Shown here: positions 35,089 through 42,020 of the stretch, piece by piece | How the letters are laid out: each line of letters begins with the position of its first letter | Position numbering within the stretch: the stretch's first letter is position 1 | Assembly (NCBI GenBank): GCA_022072055.1 | Contig: JAJVIK010000004.1 | Location: 367,950 to 431,949, forward strand | Reading direction: 5' to 3' | DNA: 64,000 bases | Source: a bacterium | GTDB lineage: Bacteria > Hinthialibacterota > Hinthialibacteria > OLB16 | Made by a program: the position numbers and the translations under genes | Notes under the pieces: generated by a model | What the model was told of the DNA's origin: nothing | Databases searched by the model: none | What the model saw: only the letters and a program-made list of their open reading frames with translations

Positions 35089-35970
35089 GTGATATCCAGC
35101 ATGACCGGATATGGTCGAGCGGAGGGGGAAACCTCACTGGGGCACCTGTTGGTGGAGATCAAGTCGGTGAACCACCGTTTTCTAGACAGCCGCGTGCGCT
35201 TGCCGCGCCAGATTTCCTCACTCGAGCCTCACCTGCTCTCCCACCTCAAGAACAACATAGCCCGAGGGCGGGTGGAGGTGGCCCTCACCCTTGCCGCCAA
35301 CTCCAGCTCGGTGCCGGAGCCGGTGCTCAACCTCCCGCTTGCCCAGCGATACTACGAGGCCGCGGAGAAAGCCGCGGATGCGCTGGCGCTCCCGGGAAGC
35401 ATCGGACTCGATTTCATTCTGCGAATGCCGGATGTTCTCCAGGTTTCGGAACCCGTCGCCGATCTGGACCAGATCTGGGAGGAGATTCGTTTGGTTGTGG
35501 ACCAAGCCGTCCGCGCGCTGGGCGAGATGCGCGCGCGGGAGGGCAAGGAGCTTGCCGATGATTTCCGGAGAACGCTCACCGCCCTCGAGGAGCATCGCGC
35601 CAGGCTGGAGACCAGCAAGGACAAGGTGGTTTCCGACTTTCGGGACCGTTTCGAGGCCCGTCTCAAGAACCTGTTATCCGAGAATGGTGGGTTGGATCCG
35701 ACCCGGCTGCACCAGGAGGTGGCGATTTTCGCCGAGCGCTGCGATGTCTCCGAGGAGCTCGCCCGTCTGGACAGCCATCTCAAGCAGTTCGAGGAAATCC
35801 TGCGGGTCCCCGAGCCGGTCGGGCGCCGTCTCGACTTCCTACTTCAGGAGATGTTCCGGGAAATCAACACCATCGGCAGCAAGGCGAATCACCTGGAGGT
35901 GACTCAGACAGTCCTTCAGATGAAGAACCTTGTGGAGCGCCTACGGGAACAGGCCCAGAATGTCGAGTAG
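35089..35970 (+). CDS. yicC: YicC-family endoribonuclease
   Basis: The 293-residue protein shows the full family pattern: MISSMTGYGRAEGETSLGHL, LVEIKSVNHRFLDSRVRLPR, the middle MPDVLQVSEP, and the C-terminal LHQEVAIFAERCDVSEELAR, LDSHLKQFEE, GRRLDFLLQEMFREINTIGS, KANHLEVTQTVLQMKNLVER. YicC proteins are RNases whose cleavage of certain RNAs affects stationary-phase fitness. The start is GTG with AAGGAG eight bases upstream. The end overlaps the guanylate kinase gene, the usual neighbour in many bacteria. Confidence 0.95.
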   Translation: MISSMTGYGRAEGETSLGHLLVEIKSVNHRFLDSRVRLPRQISSLEPHLLSHLKNNIARGRVEVALTLAANSSSVPEPVLNLPLAQRYYEAAEKAADALALPGSIGLDFILRMPDVLQVSEPVADLDQIWEEIRLVVDQAVRALGEMRAREGKELADDFRRTLTALEEHRARLETSKDKVVSDFRDRFEARLKNLLSENGGLDPTRLHQEVAIFAERCDVSEELARLDSHLKQFEEILRVPEPVGRRLDFLLQEMFREINTIGSKANHLEVTQTVLQMKNLVERLREQAQNVE

Positions 35971-36583
35971 CGCCCACCTTGGAGTTCCGGTGGTCCTCTC
36001 GGGGCCATCGGGTGTCGGCAAGACCACCATCCGCAACCAGTTACTGGCTCGTTACCAGGACATAGTGGCCTCGGTCAGCGCCACCACTCGTCCGCCGCGC
36101 CCCGGAGAGGCGCACGGCAAGGATTATTTGTTCCTTTCCGAGGAGGCCTTTCAGGAGGGAATCCGCGGCGGCATGTTCGCCGAGCACGCCGAGGTTCATG
36201 GGCGCTGGTATGGCACCCCGCGCGGTCCGCTGGAGGAGCGGCTCGAACAGGGCGCGGATGTCCTCCTGGTGATTGATGTTCAGGGGGGGCTGCAGGTCAA
36301 GGAGGCATACCCGGAGGCGCTGATGATTTTTCTGCTGCCGCCCTCAAGGGAGGAGCTTCACCGGCGTCTCTCCGGGCGCGGCGAGGACTCCGAGGAAACC
36401 ATCGCGCTACGCATGAAGAACGCGGAATGGGAAATGACTTTCTCCCAGAGGTATGACTATTGGGTGCTCAATCGTTCACTGGAGGAAGCGGTTTCCCAAG
36501 TGCGCGCGATCCTTGTGGCGGACCGCTGTCGGCGGGAGCGCGCCCGGGTCAGGCTATCGCGGCTGGGACTGAGCTGGTTGTAA
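35960..36583 (+). CDS. gmk: Guanylate kinase
   Basis: The 207-residue protein has the P-loop GPSGVGKTTIRNQL, the GMP-binding SATTRPPRPGEAHGKDYLFL, FAEHAEVHGRWYGTPRG, VLLVIDVQGGLQVKEAYPEA and FLLPPSREELHRRLSGRGED. It phosphorylates GMP to GDP in the cytoplasm. The ATG at 35960 overlaps the yicC stop. rpoZ, often next in this cluster, is not visible in the 130 bp that follow. The Asp of DVQG is normal. Confidence 0.94.
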   Translation: MSSSAHLGVPVVLSGPSGVGKTTIRNQLLARYQDIVASVSATTRPPRPGEAHGKDYLFLSEEAFQEGIRGGMFAEHAEVHGRWYGTPRGPLEERLEQGADVLLVIDVQGGLQVKEAYPEALMIFLLPPSREELHRRLSGRGEDSEETIALRMKNAEWEMTFSQRYDYWVLNRSLEEAVSQVRAILVADRCRRERARVRLSRLGLSWL

Positions 36584-36713
36584 CACCGCCAGCGTCTCAA
36601 AAGCTTGGGAATGTCTGGGGAAATCTTCTCGGTACTGGTTCCCCGGAAAATCTCCATCCGGCCTTTTTAAAAGCGCGCCGCTTGGTTTCCCGAAACCACC
36701 GGAAGCTTCGGCA

Positions 36714-36917
36714 CTAAGCCGCAACCTCGACGTCGACGGATAGGGTCTGTTTGACTGGTGGTCCCACCAGGGACGGGTCCAACGATTGGACACATCCCTC
36801 GATAGCAGCTTTGATATTCTCGATGGCGTCCTCAAGGGTCTGACCTTGAGTATGGCATCCCGGTATCGCGGGGCAGTGGGCCACAAAACCAAAATCCTCG
36901 CCTTTTTCGATATACAC
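36714..36917 (-). CDS. HicB-like antitoxin-type protein with unclear start
   Basis: VYIEKGEDFGFVAHCPAIPG, CHTQGQTLEDAIENIKAAIE and GCVQSLD match the partial RNase H-like fold of HicB proteins. The first usable start, GTG at 36917, cuts into the first strand: in-frame codons upstream (TIYR) extend the homology back to the spoVG stop, but contain no ATG, GTG or TTG. Either a rare ATT start is used or the start has been lost. The usual C-terminal DNA-binding domain and a neighbouring HicA toxin are absent, so this is an orphan. HicB-only proteins are common and may have other roles. Confidence 0.6.
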   Translation of the reverse strand: MYIEKGEDFGFVAHCPAIPGCHTQGQTLEDAIENIKAAIEGCVQSLDPSLVGPPVKQTLSVDVEVAA

Positions 36918-36956
36918 ACGGTAAATCGTAGGGTGACCGCCAGTCTCAAGAAACTC

Positions 36957-37295
36957 TTATACCGCAATCTTGTGTTGCGATTCCTCGGCGGAGCCTGAGG
37001 GAGCCTCCCCATGCGGGGAGGCTCCGCCTCGCAGCTTCTCAATCTGCTCTTGGTAGGCCGCAATGACCTTTGTCTCGATCTTCTGCCGCAAATCCGGATT
37101 GAGCGGATGCGCGACATCCGAATAGGTGCCGTCCGCCCGCTTGCGGCTGGGCATCGCCACGAACAGACCACCCGTCCCTCGGATCAACCTCAAGTCCCTC
37201 ACCACAAAGGCCGCATCGAACGTGATCGTGGCATACCCCAACAATCGCTCGTCCTCGTGAGTCACCGGATAGACTCGGACTTCTGTGATCTCCAT
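36957..37295 (-). CDS. spoVG: SpoVG family RNA/DNA-binding regulator
   Basis: The protein begins MEITEVRVYPVTHEDERLLG with YATITFDAAFVVRDLRLIRG, TGGLFVAMPSRKRADGTYSD and VAHPLNPDLRQKIE, all strong SpoVG hallmarks. SpoVG binds nucleic acid and regulates many processes beyond sporulation. At 112 residues it is slightly longer than most because of a Gly/Ser-rich tail (GGASPHGEAPSGS) encoded by a perfect hairpin at 37000-37025. A 30-residue ribosomal-type gene lies upstream on the same strand. Confidence 0.94.
   Translation of the reverse strand: MEITEVRVYPVTHEDERLLGYATITFDAAFVVRDLRLIRGTGGLFVAMPSRKRADGTYSDVAHPLNPDLRQKIETKVIAAYQEQIEKLRGGASPHGEAPSGSAEESQHKIAV
37000..37025. repeat. Perfect hairpin inside the 3' end of spoVG
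   Basis: GGAGCCTCCCC, loop ATGC, GGGGAGGCTCC gives an 11-bp perfect stem with a 4-nt loop. It lies within codons of the low-complexity SpoVG tail. Size and loop length match the intragenic hairpins at 5706-5833 and 7244-7323, though the arm sequence differs. Confidence 0.8.
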
Positions 37296-37383
37296 GGTGC
37301 GGACTCCTTTCCCTGCGAGCCGTGACCCTCCCGGCGGAGGGGTTTTCCCCAGGGGATTAGGGAAAAGGATCGAGGCCGGTGGC

Positions 37384-37476
37384 CTATTTCTTCTTCTTGT
37401 GACGGTCGCGGCGAAGACGCTTGCGACGCTTGTGGGTCGCCATCTTCATGCGCTTCCGCTTCTTACCAGAGGGCAT
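37384..37476 (-). CDS. AURKAIP1/COX24 (mS38-like) 30-residue basic ribosome-associated protein
   Basis: This 31-codon gene encodes MPSGKKRKRMKMATHKRRKR, LRRDRHKKKK and a TAG stop. It closely resembles the small bacterial AURKAIP1/COX24-domain proteins (consensus MPSGKKRKRHK-ATHKRKKR), related to mitochondrial mS38 and mycobacterial bS22, which sit at the decoding region of the small ribosomal subunit. AAGGAG lies eight bases before the ATG, so it is a genuine gene despite its size. Half the residues are Lys or Arg. It is probably co-transcribed with spoVG, 88 bp downstream. Confidence 0.88.
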   Translation of the reverse strand: MPSGKKRKRMKMATHKRRKRLRRDRHKKKK

Positions 37477-37637
37477 CCAGCGCTCTCCTTCCAGAGAAAT
37501 ATCGACATTCCACGGATGTCGTCAACTTTTTTATCCATTCTAACCGCGTCGTGGAAAACCTGCGGGATACGGGCGACGGCGGGCCGGGTCACGACTCCTC
37601 CACCGGCGGGAAAATGTGCCGCTTTTTGGGGGTTTCG

Positions 37638-38087
37638 TCAAGGCTTGGGGTGAACAGGCTCGGGCGGACCCAGTTGAGGCTGCCCCACCCGCAACCCGGC
37701 GCGCGGATCCTGAGGCTCCTTCTTGGCGGTCGATGGCTCGAAGGAAAGGGTCACATACTCCGGGTCGAGGATCGGTTCATAGCTGGGGATCAGGAAGGTG
37801 GCGGTTTCGAAAACCCCAACGGCGGTTCGTTGGACGCTTTTCGCGGTCCCGACCGCCAAGCCGATGAACAATCCCTCGAAGGGGGAGCGGTTTCCAAAGA
37901 CCGTGTCGGCGAACACCCGGTAAGGGAGTTCCACCCAGCCGGTGGCGGAATTCGCCAATCCACGGCGCAGTTTGTCCCGGCAATCGAAGGCGCGCGACTG
38001 GCCGTTCACACCCCCGTTCTGCGCGAAGGCGCAACCCGGCGCGAGGACGGCAACCAGGACCAAGACCGCTAAGAGCAGGGACCTCAT
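37638..38087 (-). CDS. TIGR04073-type exosortase-associated secreted protein
   Basis: The 149-residue product has a signal peptide (MRSLLLAVLVLVAVLAPGCA) and then the pattern CRDKLRRGLANSATGWVELP, FEGLFIGLAVGTAKSVQRTA, VGVFETATFLIPSYEPILDP. This is the family of short Gly-rich proteins (TIGR04073) found in genomes that encode an exosortase/PEP-CTERM sorting system. A Pro-rich tail follows. It is probably a periplasmic or outer-membrane protein; its exact role is unknown. No exosortase gene is in the window. Confidence 0.78.
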   Translation of the reverse strand: MRSLLLAVLVLVAVLAPGCAFAQNGGVNGQSRAFDCRDKLRRGLANSATGWVELPYRVFADTVFGNRSPFEGLFIGLAVGTAKSVQRTAVGVFETATFLIPSYEPILDPEYVTLSFEPSTAKKEPQDPRAGLRVGQPQLGPPEPVHPKP

Positions 38088-38238
38088 CGGGTGGGTTATC
38101 GGCGGTCATTCCTGAAAGCTGGAGGGCCTCATCGCGCGTCCATGCCCCCGGACCAATCACTAAGGAAATCCGAGAGCGATCGTATCCATCTCAAGTCATT
38201 GAAGACCCTAGGCATGGCTCTGAATTCCTCAACCAAAT

Positions 38239-38265
38239 CCGCAAGAATTCCGCGAATTCTTGCGG
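38239..38265. repeat. Perfect 12-bp inverted repeat between divergent genes
   Basis: CCGCAAGAATTC, loop CGC, GAATTCTTGCGG. It lies 150 bp upstream of the TIGR04073 gene (minus) and about 180 bp upstream of the TPR/HEAT gene (plus). No T-run is present, so an operator or another member of the hairpin repeat family are both possible. The remainder of 38088-38443 has no visible gene. Confidence 0.7.
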
Positions 38266-38443
38266 GTTGTGGGGGTTCCCGTCAAAGGAAACGGTTCAGG
38301 TTGCGGGGCCTTGCTCCGATAATTCCGCCGGGTACTGACATGATCCTCGGCGCATGGCCGAGAGCGGGGCTGAGAGCGTGAAACATCCATCGTCGACCGT
38401 GGGGGGCGCGGCGACACGGCAAGCGAGAACCATACAACCCCCC

Positions 38444-39832
38444 ATGACCAATAAAGAGTGGGAAACCTCCCCCATAGCGCCTGACACCCAGTCCAGAGGA
38501 AGACGGAAGATTCCGGGGCGCCAGAGCGTGGTGTTCCTGGTTCGTTCGGATGTCAAGAAGGAACTGGAGCGCGGCAAGCGGAAATTCGAGGCGGGTGACA
38601 CCGAAGGGGCGCGTCTGGCCTATGAGCGCGCGCTTGACCTCGATCCCGGCTGCGCCATCGCCTATTTCTACCTGGGTTTCACCTATCACGAGATGGGAAA
38701 CCTGGAGGCCGCCAAGGAGTATTACCTCCAGGCAATCGACCTGGAGCGTAAGCAGTCCCTGTTCCTGGAGCACCTCGCGCGCCTTCATTTCGAGACCGAG
38801 GAGTACTCAGTCTGCCTGGTCCGTTTCCAGGAAGCGCAAGCGGTGGGTCCTCTCCAACCGATCAGCTACGGGCTAATGGGTCGCGCGCACTTCGAGTTGG
38901 ATCGCTACCCGGAGTCCATCGCCTGTCTCGAAAAGATGCTGGAGCTGGAGGAGGAGCCGAGGTTGCGCCGGATCGCGATGTATTACCTGATCCTCGCGCA
39001 CCTCAAGGATGGCTCCATGATTCCCGCGAGAAGGCGCGCGTTTGAACTCCTGGAGGACTCGCAAGCCGACCCATTGATTCTCTCGGCCCTCGCGGACCGC
39101 TTCCAGGCCGCCGGGTGCCTTTCGCTCGCGCTCACATTCCTGGAGCGGATGGAAGAGGATTCGGAGGGGGTGGCTGATCGCATCGAGGAGATTCAGGCCC
39201 TTCTCTCGAAAACCGAACCTCGTCTCCACAACCTGTTCACCAGCGATGAGGAGAAGCTCCTGCACCATTTGCACGTGGTCTCCCAGGTGGGAGGGGACCG
39301 GATCTTCAGAGTCCTGATGTCGCTCATGGAAACCCCCTCCGCCCTGGTGCGCGAGGCGGTGGTTTCGTATTGCCGCAAGTTCGGTTACGAGGTCGGTGAG
39401 TCGACTCTCGGGGCCTGCATGAACGGCGAGCCGCTCTTGCGAGAGGCGGCGCTGTTGTACCTTGCCGAAACCTTTGAACCGCGTTACCTGGACCTTTTGA
39501 TACAGAATCTGGGCCACCCCTCCAAGGAGGTGCAGCTGGCGGTGGCGCGGTATCTGGAGCGCCGCGGGAGGTTTGAGCACCTACGGCTGCTTGAGGCCCG
39601 CATGGAGGTGGCCGAGGGCGCCGGTTTGCGCCGTCAGCTCCAGCGCGCCATCAACCAGATCAAGCGCCGTCACACCGAACAAACCGACAAGCTCATCCAC
39701 AAGGAAGCGCAACCGATGCGCGCCCTGATCGCCAAGCAGGAGGAGAAGCGCCTGGGGATTCTTCGATGGGTGGCGCTGGGGCTGCTGGTGGTGTACCTGT
39801 CCATACGGGGATTCCTGTTTTTCTTTGAATAG
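38444..39832 (+). CDS. TPR/HEAT-repeat protein with C-terminal membrane anchor
   Basis: The protein of about 462 residues has TPR motifs near the N-terminus (GKRKFEAGDTEGARLAYERA, YFYLGFTYHEMGNLEAAKEY, ISYGLMGRAHFELDRYPESI). HEAT-like helices follow (SALVREAVVSYCRKFGYEVG, SKEVQLAVARYLERRGRF), and a single terminal transmembrane helix (WVALGLLVVYLSIRGFLFFF) makes it tail-anchored with the bulk in the cytoplasm. It probably scaffolds protein complexes. The start is uncertain: 38444 (MTNKEW) or 38354; neither has a clear RBS. It is 40 bp upstream of the ceramidase-like gene. Confidence 0.75.
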   Translation: MTNKEWETSPIAPDTQSRGRRKIPGRQSVVFLVRSDVKKELERGKRKFEAGDTEGARLAYERALDLDPGCAIAYFYLGFTYHEMGNLEAAKEYYLQAIDLERKQSLFLEHLARLHFETEEYSVCLVRFQEAQAVGPLQPISYGLMGRAHFELDRYPESIACLEKMLELEEEPRLRRIAMYYLILAHLKDGSMIPARRRAFELLEDSQADPLILSALADRFQAAGCLSLALTFLERMEEDSEGVADRIEEIQALLSKTEPRLHNLFTSDEEKLLHHLHVVSQVGGDRIFRVLMSLMETPSALVREAVVSYCRKFGYEVGESTLGACMNGEPLLREAALLYLAETFEPRYLDLLIQNLGHPSKEVQLAVARYLERRGRFEHLRLLEARMEVAEGAGLRRQLQRAINQIKRRHTEQTDKLIHKEAQPMRALIAKQEEKRLGILRWVALGLLVVYLSIRGFLFFFE

Positions 39833-39872
39833 AATAGGGTGGAGGGGCGCGGGCTTTCGCGCCCTTGAGCCC

Positions 39873-41279
39873 ATGGAAGACCCACCGATTATTCCCCTGT
39901 CGCGTCGCGAGGCCATCGGCTCCCTGCTAGGTCTGCTCAGCGGCGGTGTTTTCACCAGAGTGTTTGGGAGTGGGACCGAAACCCGCTGGAGGGTGGCCAC
40001 CTTCCGAGCCGAGGTAACCCCGCCAATGGGCCACCCGCTGATGGGCGGTGGCATCGCTCCCGCTCAAACAGTGGTGGACCCGCTCTTTGTGCACGGGTTG
40101 GTCCTCCTCGGACCGGACAATCCGATCGTGCTCGCCTCGGTGGACTGGTGCGAGATTCGGAATGAGGCCTACACGCGGTGGCGCGAGGCCCTCGCGGAGG
40201 CCGCCGGAACGATCCCCGAACGTGTCCTTGTGACCTGCATCCATCAGCATGACGCCCCCATCGCGGACCTCGAGGCCGAGCGCTTGCTTGAGGCCTCCGG
40301 CGCGAAGGGGCGAGTCTGTGACCTGAGTTTCCACGAGGAGGCGGTCCAACGAGCCGCAGGCGCGCTGCGGGATGGTTTACCCAAGGCGAGGCGGATGACC
40401 CACTACGGAACCGGGCAGGCCAAGGTGGAGCAGGTCGCCTCGAATCGGCGTTACCTGGGGCCGGATGGGAAACCCGCCTTCGCGCGCATGAGCGCCACCA
40501 AGGACGCCTACGCGCGCGAGCAAGCGGAGGGAACCATCGATCCGGTTCTGAAAACCCTCAGCTTCTGGGATGGAGACCGGCCGCTGGTGGCCCTATCGGG
40601 TTACGCGGTTCATCCGATGAGTTATTACGGTCGCGGTGGAGTTTCCGCCGATTTCATCGGGATCGCGCGAAGCGCCCGACAGGCCGAGACGTCTGAGACG
40701 TTCCAGATGTACGCCTCCGGGTGCAGCGGGAATGTGGTGGCGGGCAAGTACAACGACGGCGCGGAGGAGAACCGCCCGGCGCTCGCCAAGCGGATGCATG
40801 ACGCCATGAAGGCGGCCTGGGGGGTGACCCAAAGAAAAGCCCTTGATCAACTGGCATTCCGAACCACGCCCCTGCGTCTTGAACCGCGCTCCGACAAGGG
40901 ATTTTCGGTGGAGGAGTTGGAGGGGCGGATGAAGCATGACCTGCATCCTTTCGGGCAGTGCCTCGCGGCGCTGGGGTTGAGTTGGAGGAAAAGGGCTGAC
41001 GCCGGACACAAGCTGGATGTGCCGGCGGTGGATTTCGGCGGCGCGCAACTGCTCCTCTTTCCGGCCGAGTCTTATGTCGAATTCCAGCTCGCGGCCCAGG
41101 AGGCGCGCCCGGATTCGTTTGTCTTGGCGATGGGCTATGGCGAGTGCGCGCCGGGATACATCCCCATCGACCGCGCCTTCGAGGAGGGGGACACCAATCT
41201 CACCGACTGGTGTTGGGTGGCTCCGGGTTCGGAGGGGAGGATGAGGGAGGCGATTGGGAAGGTTCTGCGATTAAGCTGA
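39873..41279 (+). CDS. Neutral/alkaline ceramidase-like exported protein
   Basis: The 468-residue product resembles the N-terminal domain of neutral/alkaline non-lysosomal ceramidases: FRAEVTPPMGHPLMGG, VHGLVLLGPDNPIVLASVDW, RVLVTCIHQHDAP (metal-binding His), GYAVHPMSYYGRGGVSADFI and the later FPAESYVEFQLAAQEARPDS, MGYGECAPGYIPIDRAFEEG. A short N-terminal segment with RREAIGSLLGLLSGGV could be a Tat-type signal. Such proteins are frequent in planctomycete-like genomes, where the substrate is usually unknown. No strong RBS is seen; a 7-bp hairpin (GGGCGCG/CGCGCCC) lies between this gene and the one before. Confidence 0.78.
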   Translation: MEDPPIIPLSRREAIGSLLGLLSGGVFTRVFGSGTETRWRVATFRAEVTPPMGHPLMGGGIAPAQTVVDPLFVHGLVLLGPDNPIVLASVDWCEIRNEAYTRWREALAEAAGTIPERVLVTCIHQHDAPIADLEAERLLEASGAKGRVCDLSFHEEAVQRAAGALRDGLPKARRMTHYGTGQAKVEQVASNRRYLGPDGKPAFARMSATKDAYAREQAEGTIDPVLKTLSFWDGDRPLVALSGYAVHPMSYYGRGGVSADFIGIARSARQAETSETFQMYASGCSGNVVAGKYNDGAEENRPALAKRMHDAMKAAWGVTQRKALDQLAFRTTPLRLEPRSDKGFSVEELEGRMKHDLHPFGQCLAALGLSWRKRADAGHKLDVPAVDFGGAQLLLFPAESYVEFQLAAQEARPDSFVLAMGYGECAPGYIPIDRAFEEGDTNLTDWCWVAPGSEGRMREAIGKVLRLS

Positions 41280-41363
41280 ATGCGCACGCTCAACCTCTCT
41301 TTGTTCCCTCCCAAACAGTCTGGTCTTCATCAGAGAAGGACCTGGACTTCATGAGAATCCGCT

Positions 41364-41765
41364 TTATTTCAATAGCGCGGTGAAGCCTGCCTGCTCAAAG
41401 TGTCGGTCCCCAGTCAGCGCTTCGTGAACGTCGAGTTCCTCCATCACCAGGAAGGAAATGCAATCCGTTAGGCTCCAGCTCTTATCCCTTCTGCTCAGAT
41501 AGAGGTCCATTCCACGGTCGAACAGATCCCCTGAGGCGGGAACCACAGTACAGTTCGGATTGTTCATGATGCGTGCGAGTAGCCGGGCAAAGGAATCCCG
41601 CAGGGGCGGATCGGCGAGAGCATTCGCCAGCTCGGCAAGCACCCACGCCGTGGTCAGCGTCGCAAGACCAGCAACTTCGGAATACTCCAAGGCTCTTGCG
41701 TGCGCCTTGTCTTTCTTGCTTGTGAGCGCCAGAAAATCGAAAGTGTCGGCGAAGACCCGCATCAC
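41364..41765 (-). CDS. PIN-domain toxin (VapC-like)
   Basis: The 133-residue PIN protein has MMRVFADTFDFLAL (first acidic residue), WVLAELANALAD (Glu), SWSLTDCISFLVMEEL (Asp) and ALTGDRHFEQAGF. It is a likely endoribonuclease. The ATG overlaps the stop of the upstream antitoxin gene (ATGA). It differs from the two VapBC modules in the window and belongs to a different PIN subgroup. Confidence 0.82.
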   Translation of the reverse strand: MMRVFADTFDFLALTSKKDKAHARALEYSEVAGLATLTTAWVLAELANALADPPLRDSFARLLARIMNNPNCTVVPASGDLFDRGMDLYLSRRDKSWSLTDCISFLVMEELDVHEALTGDRHFEQAGFTALLK

Positions 41766-41977
41766 CGTTTCGGAACCCCATGGATATAGTGGTCATGGTT
41801 CTCGGCGAAGTCTTCAGGGAGGTCGTCGATGATCCCAATGATGTCTCGGAATTGTTCCGCCAAAGTGGGAACCGTTTCGGGGAAAACAGGCTCAACCTGA
41901 ACCTCTGCCCCCTCAGGTAGGCTGATCCCCTCATCCAGCACGACCACCCCCCGGTGAACGTGACCTTTGTAAACCAT
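41762..41977 (-). CDS. AF2212/DUF104-like antitoxin
   Basis: The 71-residue protein begins MVYKGHVHRGVVVLDEGISL, PEGAEVQVEPV, the beta-strand pattern of AF2212-like antitoxins, followed by an acidic helical tail (LAEQFRDIIGIIDDLPEDFA) that would wrap the toxin. It directly precedes the PIN gene with a 4-bp overlap. It likely neutralises the toxin and may regulate the operon. Confidence 0.8.
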   Translation of the reverse strand: MVYKGHVHRGVVVLDEGISLPEGAEVQVEPVFPETVPTLAEQFRDIIGIIDDLPEDFAENHDHYIHGVPKR

Positions 41978-42020
41978 GTGCGTTCCCCCATTCGACTAAA
42001 TCGAACCAGTCGCCTCGACC

